This document shows, one piece after another, positions 50,557 through 63,438 of a DNA stretch of 64,000 nt (the stretch's first letter is position 1; the number at the start of each line of letters is the position of its first letter). The translations under genes and the position numbers were made by a program. This DNA is from Limanda limanda. Lineage: Eukaryota > Chordata > Actinopteri > Pleuronectiformes > Pleuronectidae. The stretch is taken from assembly GCF_963576545.1 (NCBI RefSeq), contig NC_083654.1, positions 21,585,159 through 21,649,158 of the forward strand. The letters run 5' to 3'. Under the pieces are notes generated by a model. It was not told the origin of the DNA and searched no databases. It saw only the letters and a list, made by a program, of their open reading frames with translations.

Positions 50557-50620
50557 CACACACACACACAACACACACAGACTCACACACGTGCAAAGAC
50601 ACACACACATGTACACACAC
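50557..50620. repeat. (CA)n microsatellite, interrupted
   Basis: CA repeats in three blocks separated by GACTCA, CGTGCAAAGA and TGTA, at the end of the presumed 3'UTR. Confidence 0.9.
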
Positions 50621-50673
50621 GATGACAATACTGTGTTGTACTGCGACCAGGACAGAATTAAAAAGAAGATTTT

Positions 50674-50679
50674 AATAAA
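50674..50679 (+). promoter_or_regulatory. Candidate polyadenylation signal AATAAA
   Basis: Canonical AATAAA, 3866 bases after the stop codon, followed within 20 bases by ACTGAAACA and then TG-rich CATGCGTTTGTTATTTGGC, which could serve as the downstream element. Confidence 0.5.
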
Positions 50680-51242
50680 GAACTGAAACAAAAAACTCAT
50701 GCGTTTGTTATTTGGCTGCTGGAGATAAAGAGGCTTTGAAAATATGAAACTGATACGTGAGCTGTTGCGTCCTTAATCTGTGATGAGAGTGGTTTTTTAT
50801 GAAATGAAAGAAAAATACAGAATAACACACATTATACGTGATTAACGCTGACAAATCAAATGTTGACTATTGCTGTCTCTCTACAATATGGAGCCAGGAA
50901 GAGAAACGATGATGAGGCTGCGAATTAAAATTAAAAAACCATCGGGGGAAGAAAAGACTCCGGCTGCTGGAATAACACAGACCAGGAATAAGCGGGAAAG
51001 ATTTGGGACAAAAGGCTGAAAAAGAACAAAGTAAAGACGGCGGAGAGAGGAGAGAGGGGGGGGCGGGTGGGCCGGGTGGAGAGGGATAGAATACAGACGG
51101 AGGGAGAGAAAGAGAAAGAGAAGGAAAGACGGAGAGAGGAGGCTGCTGGTTCAGATAGATCCGCCCGTCATGTCAGACAACAACAGGCCTCTGCTGAGCG
51201 AGAGGTGTGTGTTAGCAGCGCTGCAGATACAGATAAATCTCA

Positions 51243-51285
<43 letters not shown>

Positions 51286-51302
51286 ACACACACACACACA
51301 CA
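51243..51302. repeat. (CA)n microsatellite
   Basis: About 60 bp with one AGAC interruption. Confidence 0.95.
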
Positions 51303-51419
51303 CCGTCACAGCAGGACTTTCCCTCTAATGCTCCCTCCGCCTCCCGGTTTACAGTCCTATAATTAGATGAGGTTCTGGAGTTAATCATGTTGACTCTAAA
51401 AGAGAATTTACACACACTG

Positions 51420-51422
51420 ACA

Positions 51423-51469
<47 letters not shown>

Positions 51470-51477
51470 ACACACAC
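51420..51477. repeat. (CA)n microsatellite
   Basis: About 58 bp of CA flanked by GACAGACA. Confidence 0.95.
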
Positions 51478-52049
51478 TGTGTTCCTGCTGTCAGACCTGT
51501 GCACTCTGTGATTAATGCCTCCTCCTGAAGTCTCTCACCTGTGCACACGCGTGGCGGCAGAATGTCAGAGTCACAGTTCATCAGGATGTGGAGCTCTGCC
51601 CCCCCCCACCCCCCCCCACCCCCCCCCTTAATGGACCCGGTGCCGCTGCCACTCTAACCTGCAGCGGTGCTAAATGCCAGCGTGTGGTAACACATTCCCC
51701 GGTGGCATTAGAGGATGTTTGGAAACAAAGACAACACACGTGATTTACATACGTGTCAGAGGAGACATGTGATGACAGGAGGTTACAGGTCATGTCCCGC
51801 CTCCTGCTGCTCTACAGGCTCCGCCCCTCGCCTGGATTTTCCCCACATGTTCCTGTTGTTGTGAACGAGTCGGACCCGACAATACATTACACACAACGTA
51901 CACACACACACACACACACTCACACACACACTCAGTGTCCATCTCGCACTGATCACACTCATAAAGAAAAGCATTCTTCCCATCAGCCATCACTGCCTGG
52001 AGGGTCGTTCCCCCCCGAGTCAGTTAAAGTGAGGAATGATCAGGTGGGT

Positions 52050-52122
52050 CACTCTACACACACACAGACACACACACAGACACACACACAGACACACGCA
52101 CACACACACACACAGACACACA
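52050..52122. repeat. (CA)n microsatellite with regular AGAC interruptions
   Basis: CACACACAGA repeated as a 10-12-bp higher unit, then CGCACACA and pure CA. Confidence 0.93.
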
Positions 52123-52431
52123 TGTGATGTATGAAATACCTCCCGAGGCGTCGTCCATTAGCCGGCGAGCATGTGTCTGATTTACGGGGGGGGGGGGGGC
52201 TCGGGGTCGTATTGATTCAACGAGGTGAGTCCAGGTTCAGTTCTCTGAGGACACATGCACGCTCACACACGTGCACGCTCACACACGTGCACGCTCACAC
52301 ACACGTGCACGGCTGACCTCCACCTCCAGCTTCAGCCCCTTGGATTCATAGAGACAGATGAACTCCAGGTTTACGCTTCTGAAGACGTTTGGCAGAAATT
52401 GAGATGGATCCTCCGTGTTGTGCTCACATGT

Positions 52432-53190
52432 GCACACGCATGTCCCTGTGCACACGCATGTCCCTGTGCACACGCATGTTCCTGTGCACACACATGTTCC
52501 CGTGCACACACATGTTCCTGTGCACACGCTTGTTCCTGTGCACACGCATGTTCCTGTGCACACGCATGTCCCTGTGCACACGCATGTTCCTGTGCACACG
52601 CATGTTCCTGTGCACACGCATGTTCCTGTGCACACACATGTTCATGTGCACACGCATGTTCCTGTGCACACGCATGTTCCTGTGCACACGCATGTTCATG
52701 TGCACACACATGTTCCTGTACACACACATGTTACTGTACACACGCATGTTCCTGTGCACACGCATGTTCCTGTGTACACACATGTTCCTTTGCTCACACA
52801 TGTTCCTGTGCACACGCATGTTCCTGTGCACACACATGTTCCTGTACACACGCATGTTCATTTGCTCACACATGTTCCTGTACACACGCATGTTCCTGTG
52901 CACACACATGTTCCTGTGCACACGCATGTTCCTGTGTACACACATGTTCCTGTACACACACATGTTCCTGTACACACGCATGTTCCTGTACACACGCATG
53001 TTCCTGTGCACACACATGTTCCTGTACACACGCATGTTCCTTTGCTCACGCATGTTCCCGTGCACACGCATGTTCCTGAGCACACGCATGTTCATTTGCT
53101 CACGCTGTTCCTGTGCAGACGCATGTTCCTGTACACACGCATGTTCATTTGCTCACGCATGTTCCTGTGCACACGCATGTTTCGCACAGA
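52432..53190. repeat. 18-bp minisatellite (TGTGCACACGCATGTTCC), about 42 copies
   Basis: Tandem array with unit TGTGCACACGCATGTTCC; variants are CACACAT for CACGCAT, TGTAC for TGTGC, CCTTTGCTC for CCTGTGCAC and CATGTCCC for CATGTTCC. Because 18 is a multiple of 3, every frame gives a hexapeptide repeat (HTHVPV, CTRMFL, AHACSC), so long frames on both strands are spurious. A related 16-bp ACACGTGCACGCTCAC series precedes it at 52253-52312. Confidence 0.96.
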
Positions 53191-54340
53191 AGAAGAAACA
53201 GTCGACCAATCAGAGATGACCGATGGGATGAAGGGAACATCTTTAACATGCATGAAAACTTCATTACAAAGATTTGCAGTTGTGCAGGTTGTTTGAATTT
53301 AGATTTCCGTCACATTAACATTACAGTGGATCTGTAGTGTCTCACACTGGAAGTCTCATACGTCACCAACAGGTAAAATCACTGTCGACTGAATCCACTC
53401 ATTTGTTTGAACAAGGTTTTTGTGTCAGTGCAGAACCAGAAGCTGCTCGTCTTCACAACTCAGAGTTCTGGTATTTAGTAACTTGTACTTGAACTTGAGG
53501 AGATGGAGTCCAGATGTTGCTGCTGTAGAATCTGCATCTGTTAACTTGTATGAAATAAATCTTTTCTATTTACAGATCTAAAGTAAACATGATCCTTCAG
53601 ACTCGCTGCAGGATTCATGGATCTGTTAGAGTCCAGTGATTTGTTCTGTGCTCTGCTGGTGGAGCTGCAGACTGAACCTGTTCGTCTTCAATCATAATTA
53701 TTGTGCTGATGATTAATTGGTGTGAAACCTACATGAGGCCCTTCACCTCTCCTCTCCTCCTCTCCTCCTCTCCTCCTCTCCTCCTCCTCTCATCCTCCTC
53801 TCCCTGAATGTCCCCTAAGGGTTTAATAAACCACCATCTTCTCTTAATAGCTGCAATCACAATAACAACAGACACTTTCATTAACTGCTTGATGATGAAA
53901 GAAGCTTCTCGCCAGCTGTTTGCCTCGTGCCCGTGTTCATAATCTGTAGTTCTATTTTCTGTGCACGTCCTCAGACTGTCATCATGTAAATGTCTGCACC
54001 CCCCCCCCCGCCCGCCCCCCTATCGCTCACCTGCTGCTGCACAGAAAAGGATAATATGCTTTTTATCGATATAGGTTTAAAACCTCGTCTCCCAACTTAT
54101 AAAGTTTCCAGAGGGGCTAAAAGATTCAGGACAACTTTGATCTGATGAATTTATAAACACACTCACAGTATCGGTCATATTATCGGAGCGGATGGTTTTA
54201 ATGTGTCTGTGTTTCCCTTTTTTAAATTTGTGCAGAAGGAAATATTACAAATGTTTTCTCTGTCTGATCATCACAGTTTACAATAAACTCTCTTTGCAGC
54301 TGTTAGATCTGATATTTGATTTCAACTTTCATTCAAACTG

Positions 54341-54352
54341 TGTGTGTGTGTG

Positions 54353-54383
<31 letters not shown>

Positions 54384-54391
54384 GTCTGTGT

Positions 54392-54440
<49 letters not shown>
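54341..54440. repeat. (TG)n microsatellite with CTG interruptions
   Basis: About 100 bp of TG, interrupted by TTTG, CTG and CTCTG; followed at 54537-54586 by a (CT)n tract. Confidence 0.95.
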
Positions 54441-54547
54441 TCTGTGTGAGACCATGTTCATGTAACCTCCCTGTGTGCATGTTTGTCTCTTTGTGCTCAT
54501 GTAAGTGTATCTATTCAATCTTGTGTTTCTTGAGAGTCTCTCTCTCT

Positions 54548-54582
<35 letters not shown>

Positions 54583-57289
54583 TCGCCCTGTGTGCCTGGA
54601 ATACGAAGCAGTGCATGATGGGAGCCGAGGAGATCTCTCTCTCTCTCTCTCTCTCCCCGTATCCAGGGGCAACGCAGGTAACAGGAGATTTCTGAAATCA
54701 CTCGATGTCACTGACGCACAACAAACAGATTTATTATAAAGAATCAAGTCACAACAATAAGTTCACAGATTGTTTCTGAAGATGTTTAATCACCAGCAGC
54801 TGGTTTCTGTGATGACCTGTCGACTGGTGACCAGTGAAATCACCTGAGTCCTGATTCACTGGGTCCCATCACATCCCAGTTGATTCACCTTATAAAGAGC
54901 CGAGGGTCTGGACTCTCACATTCAACCTGTAAATCTAAACATCTAAACAGTTGAAAGAACCAGAAGTTGTATTTCTGCTCTTCTGATCACTTTGGCAGTT
55001 CTGTGATATCCGGTGATTTATGGCGACGCCTTGTTTTCCTGCAGCTGCGGCGCCGAGGAGCACGAGATCATCAGAAATGCATCTTCCAACATGTGGTTTG
55101 TTTTGCTGATTCATCGTCAAACGTTTCTGCTCCGAGGAATTAAATCTCATCCGTCAAGTGAAGACACATCGGATGTTTCCTCCGGTTCGGTGTGAAATCT
55201 TTACTGCAGATAAGAAAGTGCTCTTTACTATAACGATGTTTTATTAAGTCGATTCGTTATCTTTGGTGCAGGTCGTTAGTATTTCCCTGCAGCAGCAAAA
55301 ATGTTAAAGTTACAACTTTAAACAGCTTTAAATTGTTTTAATGTAAAGTTAGATTTTCACCTTTCTCTCCTCGTCGCTCACTGACCCTCGTTCTCTTTTC
55401 ACACTCTAACAGTTCAACTCCTCAGGGATCAATGAATAAATCTTCCACTGCACCGACTCACTTTGTTGTTTCATGTTTTTCATATTTTATTTAAAGGAGT
55501 TTTTACTTTGTTGTAGTTTCTGCTCTCACAAATTATTCATGTGCTCCTGTTTCTTCCTCAAGGCGCCGGCGCCGCAGCACAAGAGTCTCCACAAACACAA
55601 ACATGTTCACTACATGTATATAAATATTACATATTTTCTACTTATTCTTGTTCATACATTGTCTTTTCTTCATTTTTTACGTTTCCTAAAATAAATGCAG
55701 GTTCATCAAAGTTATCACCTCTCACCTGTGTCTTCACCTGATTCCCTCAAGGTTCATTAATAAATAAATCCTGCTCCTGGTTGTTGTTGTCAAAAGTTTC
55801 TATTTTAATAATTCAATCCGATCGGCTCCAGAAACCAACCCCGTGGTTCTGTGGCTCGAATATACTGCATGAGGCGTTATATTATTAATGTTTACATGAG
55901 TTTCTAATAGAATATTTCATCCATATTCACGTTTACATGTTACAGAGTCGGATTATGAGTCAACATGACATCATACAACACGTCAACACCCAAGACATGT
56001 GTTGATGATACATAAACTCCAATAAGATGTTATAATGGGATTAAGACGTATATATATTTAACTATAAACAGTCCCTCATCATGATGTTACCCCTCATGTC
56101 TTAATTTGATTATTACTTATTTCAAGCTAATGAGTTTCTTATGCAGATTATTGTGCTAATAGGATTAATATGTAAATGAGTCTGGTTTTGTGTCTAATCT
56201 GAATCTGTCGAGTTGAAACCAGACTCCAGGTTTCACACACAAATCTAATTTAAAGGTTTTCTGATACGACTTTGCCGACGAGTCTAAATACAGAAGTTTA
56301 AAGATACAGTGACGCAGCATTTTGTGTGAGGAGCTGCTGCTCGGCCTGGTTTCAGTCTCTGAGGAGACGAGTGAGATCAGGTGACTCACTGCGTCGAAAA
56401 GCTCCAGAAATCCTGTCTCCTCTGTGTCCTACTTCCTGTGAAAAGTGTGTCAGAGCCAACATGTTGTTTTCTGTTCTGACAGCCGAGGACGTTGTGGTTG
56501 AACGTTCAACACAACTGAAAACAACACAATTACACAAAGGGAAATTAAGAAAATGTTCTTTAAACAGCACGTGTTTGTATGTTTGAAGTTTGTCCAGCAC
56601 AGATTCATTCTCTCCATATGAAACATTCTGCTTTAAGCAATAAGGGAAGGACATAAAATTCAAATAGTGTTGGAGATGACACAGATTCTCATAAATATAG
56701 GGAACATATTCCCCATCATGCATTTCTGCACATAATAAAAACTGCAGATTTGCTGGATCCCCTTTGCTTACCTCCCCCTCCCCCCCGGGTTCGTTCCTTC
56801 AATTGATTCAAAGCGATATTAAGCAATAAATTCAAACATTAGAGTCGTTAGAGTTTCATTAAAAACCATAACTCTTGAGTAACTCTGCTGCCTCCTCCGG
56901 ATTTCATTTCTCATCTCTCGCAGCCGGTGGAATCCGCAGGTGATCATCTATCCGAATATTACAGTGCGGAGTGAGAAATCTAAATATTAAATTGAATTAT
57001 AGCTCGAGATTAAATCAGTCTAATTAACATATCGCTTTGCTTCTGCAGGTCGGAGACATTCCCACTGTAAAGATATTGTTCCTAAAGTGTCTCAGCTCTG
57101 TAAACTGTCGAGTTTAAAGGTTGACACTGGAAGTTAACTCTTATTTTTCTTCTTCTTTGGTTTCATTCTGTCTCAACTTCCTGCAATTAGTCCGAGGTTT
57201 GATCCGGACCCAGACCACATCTGGATCCTGGTCTGATGAACCCTTCACACCTGATATTTAGCTTCAAACTGAAAGGTCAGGAACATATT

Positions 57290-57545
57290 GTAAAGATATA
57301 TATTTAGATGTATATATTTTAATTTCTATTTAAAAAATTTGATTTTCTATTTCATTGTTATTCTATTTTATTCTTTTTTATTCTATTTTATACTATTTCT
57401 ATTTTTATTTAATTTTTTTTGGGTTGAAATTACTGAGCATTGCTAAAAGAGAGTGTGTGACCCAAGCATTTCATTGACAGTGAATACTTAATTTTATCTC
57501 TGTTCATTTGACAATAAAAAATCTTGAATCTTGAATCTTGAATAA
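57290..57545 (+). mobile_element. LINE-like 3' remnant with TTGAATC tail
   Basis: AT-rich sequence ending ACCCAAGCATTTCATTGACA, TTTGACAATAAAAAATC and a (TTGAATC)n tail. This resembles the 3' end of L2-type fish LINEs with a tandem tail. Confidence 0.55.
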
Positions 57546-59179
57546 AGAAGGTTTATCATCCACCTTGAGGTAAAAAAAGAAACCTGCATAGTTTTGCTTT
57601 ACCATCACACAACGACTTCCCCCTGAATCCCAGAAATAAATCTTTATTCAGCTCTGATTCAGACTCTACAACCTTTTCACTGTGTCACAGCAGATTCTCC
57701 TCATGTCTCAGAACTCTGTGCTGTGGATGTGACGACATGTGGAATCTGATCCTCACTTTTGTCTCAAACTGGGAGAGGGAAGAGAGAACTCGTGGCTCCA
57801 TCTGCCTCTGACAAGGTTCCTCTGGAAATACACCAGCTCTGAACTCTTTACTCCTGTGAGAATATCAACGTCTGCTGACAGATGATGTTCCAGGTGAAGA
57901 TACGTTCAGGTTCACATCGGTTATGGTTTGTTGCCGTAGAGAAAACCCTAAGAAAACATGCGGCTCCTTGTTTCCAGCGCTGATAAAGACAAAGTGAGAA
58001 GGAAATCAGACCAATTAGAGGCTGAGTGAGATGTATAGATACACAAAGGAGGAAATAATGATATTGGAGAAGGACCCGGAGAACCTCAGGGAAGTGAGAG
58101 GAGGTTTGTCTGATTGATGGAGAGTCTGTGACAAAGTGAAGAGGAAAGACAAGGAGAGGGGAAGGAAACGAGAGATAAAGGAAATGACAGATTAAGACAC
58201 GTGTTCAAACCCTTTTCTTCTGCTGCTCTTTATCTTTGTCCTTTAAGCTTCTGTTGATCTGTCTTCGTCTCTTTGCTGCCGAACAAATGAGACGTCAGGT
58301 TTGACTTTGAACGTCTCCGCTGGGTTTTGTCCTTTTTTGTCCTGACTGATGAAAGAGCTGGAAACTTCACCTTGGTTCATATTTTATACCTTTTCACAAC
58401 CTGCGTGTCAGATCTGCTCTGGTGAGACGTGTGGGACACAAGAGACAGAGACGTGTAAACACTGGGTTCAGTCATCAGCTGAGATGAAATGAAACGTTAC
58501 ATCTTCTTTTAACATCTGCATAAACAGCTGATATTTACGAATATGTGTATTTTGTTTCTGAATACAGATCCAGAGGAATTTAAATGTGAGGAATTCGTGA
58601 GGAAACGGCTCTGATCGTCTCCGTCTGTTTCACGCTTCAACAAATACGTTTTAATCAAGTCGTCAAATGAGTTTCCTGTGATTTTGTGCAACCAGCAGAT
58701 AATTAGTTATCAGTAATTTGTTGTTTTCAGGAAAACTTTTGTTCTTTCTTTAATAAGAATAGTTTTTTATCATCGGTTGGATCTTGTCTGTGACTCGTTG
58801 CTGTCCATGGTGCTGAAGAGAACTCCTGATTTCAGTCGTCTATCAAACCAATCCTTAAATCCACTTTCTATATCATTATCTTTATTCTGTTTGTTTATTT
58901 TTACACTTTTTGCAATGTCTTGGTTTTTGTTTTTGTCTGTAAATGTTATAATAGTATTTTAAAGTATAGAGGCGCAGATTATTTACAGTTAGAGGCGTGG
59001 ATGATATTATTTTATTTTTCGCAGGACAATAAACAATAAAGAACAAAATGCAGACACCCACAACTCCTCCAGCCATTTCTATTGATCCATAAATATATCA
59101 AGTGCAGGTTTAACGTTACGATCATTGTGAGATATGGTGCAATAAAACCCCCCCGGCCAGATTATACTGCACCCACTGA

Positions 59180-59193
59180 CCACAGGAGGGCAG
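59180..59193 (+). promoter_or_regulatory. CTCF-like motif, + strand
   Basis: CCACAGGAGGGCAG fits 12 of 14 positions of the CCASYAGRKGGCRS consensus. Confidence 0.35.
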
Positions 59194-59691
59194 CGTGGCG
59201 GGAGTTCACGCCCTCCATCAGCTCCTCGCCGGCCTCCGTGTGACCCAGAGACTGAGGGTGTGACCACGCTCAGCTGCAGGCGGAGGGTGGTAATGAAAGA
59301 GAATGCTAACCACACACAGACCCACACAGACACACACACACACACACACAGACAGACACACACATGATCAGAAACCTCATACGTGTCATAACGCTGGCGT
59401 CTAATTGAAAATCCTCTCGTGTTGAAACCCCTGAACAACGAGCTTCTCCTGCATCACACACGGATCCCGAACCTCAGGCTGCACCGAGCTGCGTTTGACC
59501 TCTGACCTCTGACCCCCCCCAGCTCCTGTGAAAGCTAAGAGCTGATTTAACATTGATTGAAGTATCGTGCGGCTGATGGAGTTCGCTGGCCTGAGATCTG
59601 CTGCACATGAACCAGGGAAAATCCATTTCTAATCACAGAGCGAGAGAAAAACAGGAATGTAATTTATATCTATAAACTATATATATATATC

Positions 59692-60010
59692 TTATTCTTA
59701 TTCTTATTCTTATTCTTATTCTTATTCTTATTCTTATTCTTATTCTTATTTTTATTCTTATTCTCATCTTATCTTATCTTATCTTATTCTTATTCTTATT
59801 CTTATTCTTATTCTTATTCTTATTCTCATTTTATCTTATCTTATCTTATTCTTATTCTCATCTTATCTTATCTTATTCTTATTCTTATTCTTATTCTTAT
59901 TCTTATTCTTATTCTTATTCTTATTCTTATTCTTATCTTATTCTTATTCTTATTCTTATTCTTATTCGTATCTTATCTTATCTTTTCTTATCTTATCTTA
60001 TCTCTTCTTG
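59692..60010. repeat. (TTATTC)n hexanucleotide array with TTATC variants
   Basis: About 320 bp of TTCTTA hexanucleotide alternating with TTATC pentanucleotide runs; strongly pyrimidine-rich on +. Confidence 0.96.
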
Positions 60011-60550
60011 TCTCGTCTTAGTTTGTTCTGATCTTTATTTTTCTCCTGTATTAATTCCAGAATCCTTCAGAGTTTCCTGCTGCAGAGAATCTGATCAGAT
60101 CCAGAATCAACACTGAAAAGTTCATCAGATGAAGCATATTTATATATCTCTACTGTATACGTTCATATACTAAGACCCAGGATGCACTTTGACATTTTCT
60201 CCACTAGAGGGTGACAGATGCACAGCTTGTTCTTTATTCCAGCCAGAGAAGAAGAGGAGGGAACCTGTCACCTGACTCAGTGACTCACTCAGTGTTTCCT
60301 GATGAACCACATCACTGTGACCCCTGAGCAGCAGCCTCTTCTCTATCAGGACTTTTGATTTAATGTAATTTGCTCTGAACCAGGTGAAGGAAGCAGATCT
60401 GATGTCTCCACAGTGACTCAGCTGCTTCATGAGGACGCTCACACACACACAGACAGACAGAGACAGAGCTGAGGGACACTATCTGTGATGAAGGTTCGTC
60501 TTCTGGAAGGATTCCTGACATTAGTGTTATTATGGTTATGTGTGTTGTTG

Positions 60551-60564
60551 CCACCAGGGGGCGA
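60551..60564 (+). promoter_or_regulatory. CTCF-like motif, + strand
   Basis: CCACCAGGGGGCGA matches 13 of 14 positions of CCASYAGRKGGCRS. Nearby CATGTCGTCCATCTTTGTTT is a common teleost interspersed-repeat word, so the site may be repeat-borne. Confidence 0.5.
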
Positions 60565-61766
60565 TGGAGCGCCCCTGGCTTCACTTTGGGGAGCTGTCAT
60601 GTCGTCCATCTTTGTTTACGGCCTGTTTGTGTCCAATTTCCATTTTGAAGGATTCTGTGGTTTTTCAGTCTTAAAACTAAAGAAAGAAGAAAAGATTAAA
60701 TGTTTGAAAAAAGCTGTTTTTCTGTTTTTCTCTTAAAATGAATCAATTTGAGTCGACGTGAGAGAAAGAAAATCTCAGACAGACGAACAATGATCAGGAC
60801 GAGCCGAGGGTTTTAGAGTCTGGGCACAAAAATATAGATTCTTCTCAAACTCCTCAACCTGCCAACGTGTTATTGAAAGATTAAAAAGACGTCAGGATGC
60901 AGACGCAGCGTTTAATCGATTTCTCTGAGCGGAGCCGAGTTCGTGTGAAATCATTTCAGCATCTCGATTCTCCTCAGTCACAATCTGAGCCGCGATCACG
61001 TTATCACAGCGTCTCTGCTCGACTCATCATCCTGAGTCTGAGACTTCCTGTCGCAGCCGAGAGGTCGAGACGCCGCCGCCACTCAGACGAGTTCATTAAG
61101 AGACGAGTTAACGAGCTTGAGTTTCATAACGGGGTCGTTAGCAGACAGCTGAGAACAAAGGGACCTGCCTCATGTGTGTGTGTGTGTGTGTGTACGTGTG
61201 TGTGTGTGTGTGTGTGACAGGAGGTGAAATGTTCCTGTTTATCATGATGTAAAATATGAAATTAAAAACAACAGAGGACTCAGTGATTGATGGTTTTTAG
61301 CGTTGATGAAGACGAGGGACGTGTTCGTCTCTGATCTTCATCTCAACCATGAAAACACAGAAACCAGAGAAACGCTGACGTGTAAACATCCTGAGGAAAG
61401 AGTCAAGGGAACAGAATTTAATTAAAAGATTATGTCAAAATGATATTAGATATTAGAACAGTAATATTATACATTTAAAAACACTCTTCATCTTCATCAT
61501 CCAGTTCAACTCTTCACTCTTTATTCACGTTTAGCAAAGAAAACATCAATAGAGGAAAGTAAAGAAAATAAAGAATTAAAGTTTAAAGTGATTAATGAGA
61601 AAATGAACTCACCTCAATATGAAAATAAAGTGATGTGTGTTCTTGATATTACAAATAGATTATGGGATGTAATTATATATAACGTGTTGTTGTTTGAATG
61701 TGGTGAAAAAGTTTGATTTGATCGAAGATGAGCTGTCACATGATGTGCACGTCCACAGGAAGTCTG

Positions 61767-61780
61767 CTGCCATCTGGTGG
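61767..61780 (-). promoter_or_regulatory. CTCF-like motif, - strand
   Basis: The minus strand reads CCACCAGATGGCAG, 14 of 14 to CCASYAGRKGGCRS. Confidence 0.5.
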
Positions 61781-61869
61781 TGTTTTAATGCAACTGCACC
61801 TTTATTTCATGATTCACTTGATACTTTGGTTCTTGAGAAGTTTGAATGAAGATGATCTTTGAGTCTGAC

Positions 61870-61902
61870 ACACACACACACAGACGGACAGACACACACA
61901 CA

Positions 61903-61948
<46 letters not shown>
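61870..61948. repeat. (CA)n microsatellite
   Basis: About 79 bp of CA with GACGGACAGAC and CATACA interruptions. Confidence 0.95.
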
Positions 61949-61950
<2 letters not shown>

Positions 61951-62071
61951 CCTACATGAGGGGTTCAAACAAAGTCTAGAAATGCCATTAACTAAAAAGG
62001 TCAGTGACATGCATTTAACATTTAAACAAGTTGAAGGAGTTACACAAATTCAAGTTCAGATTTCCAACACA

Positions 62072-62108
<37 letters not shown>

Positions 62109-62347
62109 GAGGTCGAGCCTGGAGTCCAGCGTCTGTCACAGATGTGCCGGAGCCGAGCGGCCGAGGGCGAAAACATTCATCCACTCAGACATTCAGTCTC
62201 TCATGTGGCTGAGCAGGACGCCCGAACTGGGTCAGAAGCATCAGAACCCTGAACACACACACAGACACACATATCTTTAATCAAATGCCCAGAAACAGTG
62301 GTCCACACTTGGTCGCTGTTTTCCAACAGTTCATTGTTGGTGAGGCA

Positions 62348-62479
62348 GTGTGTGTGTGTGTGTGTGTGTGTTTGTGTTTGTGTGTCTCTCTGTGTGTGTG
62401 TGTCTGTGTGTGTGTGTGTGTGTGTGTGTCTCTGTGTGTGTGTGTCTGTGTCTCTGTGTGTCTGTGTGTGTGTGTGTGT

Positions 62480-62522
<43 letters not shown>

Positions 62523-62575
62523 TGTCTGTGTCTCTGTGTGTGTCTGTGTGTGTGTGTGTGTGTGTCTGTCTGTCT

Positions 62576-62632
<57 letters not shown>

Positions 62633-62784
62633 TCTGTGTGTGTCTCTGTGTGTGTGTGTGTGTGTCCCTGTGTGTGTGTGTGTGTCTGTGTGTGTGTGTG
62701 TGTGTGTGTCTGTGTGTGTCTGTGTGTGTCTGTGTCTGTCTCTGTGTGTGTGTGTCTCTGTGTGTGTGTGTGTGTGTGTCTGTC

Positions 62785-62820
<36 letters not shown>

Positions 62821-62981
62821 TGTGTCTCTGTGTAAGTGTGTTTGTCTCTGTGTGTGTGTGTGTGTGTGTGTGTTTGTGTGTGTGTGTCTCTGTGTGTGTG
62901 TCTGTGTCTCTGTGTGTGTGTGTCTGTCTGTGTCTCTGTGTGTGTCTCTGTGTGTGTGTGTGTGTGTGTGTCTGTGTGTGT

Positions 62982-63016
<35 letters not shown>

Positions 63017-63091
63017 TCTGTGTAAGTGTGTTTGTCTCTGTGTGTGTCTGACTGTGTGTGTGTGTGTGTGTGTGTCTCTGTGTGTGTGTGA
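62348..63091. repeat. Compound (TG)n/(CT) repeat, about 740 bp
   Basis: TG dinucleotide interrupted at irregular intervals by CTCTG, CTGTC and TTTG. It is the longest microsatellite in the window and produces meaningless open frames of VCVCVC on + and THTHTH on -. Confidence 0.97.
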
Positions 63092-63424
63092 CGAGTGTGT
63101 CAGTCCCTCCAGGCTCTGGCAGCGTCTGGCAGCTCAACATGGCCGCCGGCCGGCCGGCGCTCGTCTCACAGGAAGCAGCCGGACGCTGTTTATCGTCTTC
63201 GGAAAATATTTCATGTAAATAAAAACACAAACATCTGGATCCTTGTTTTTCTTCTTCTGGGATTTCGAGTCGAACGTGTTTTTCACAGATGGACATTTGG
63301 TCGATTTAACCTTGAGACTGAAAAGACTTTGTGAATCCACAGTTGAATAAAGATGCTTCTTCTGTATCATAAACATTATTAATTAGAATTTTCCTATTGA
63401 CTTCTATAGAAACAAGCGGAGGAG

Positions 63425-63438
63425 TCGCCCCCTGCTGG
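63425..63438 (-). promoter_or_regulatory. CTCF-like motif, - strand
   Basis: The minus strand reads CCAGCAGGGGGCGA, 13 of 14 to CCASYAGRKGGCRS. Confidence 0.5.

Larger units (their letters stand above)
46809..50695 (+). other. grin2d: Probable 3'UTR of grin2d
   Basis: From the TGA to about 20 bases after AATAAA at 50674-50679, followed by an A-rich ACTGAAACAAAAAA. About 3.9 kb, in keeping with long UTRs of neuronal receptor genes. It contains a C-run (47544-47559), AT dinucleotides (49019-49060), a G-run cluster (49355-49382), an A19 stretch (49620-49638), another G-run (49974-49990) and C-runs (49834-49864, 50267-50291). No other AATAAA with a convincing context was seen earlier, but the end is inferred. 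Confidence 0.5.

Noticed and set aside
52255..53296. Several 220-290-residue frames (HTHVPV, CTRMFL, MRVHRN) on both strands
   Set aside because: They result from the 18-bp minisatellite, whose period is a multiple of three.
60485..60736. 83-residue frame starting MKVRLLEGFLTLVLLWLCVLL, signal-peptide-like
   Set aside because: It overlaps a dispersed teleost repeat word and a CTCF-like motif, shows no domain after the hydrophobic start, and has no neighbouring exons.
62285..63296. Long VCVCVC and THTHTH frames on both strands
   Set aside because: Translations of the TG/CA microsatellite.
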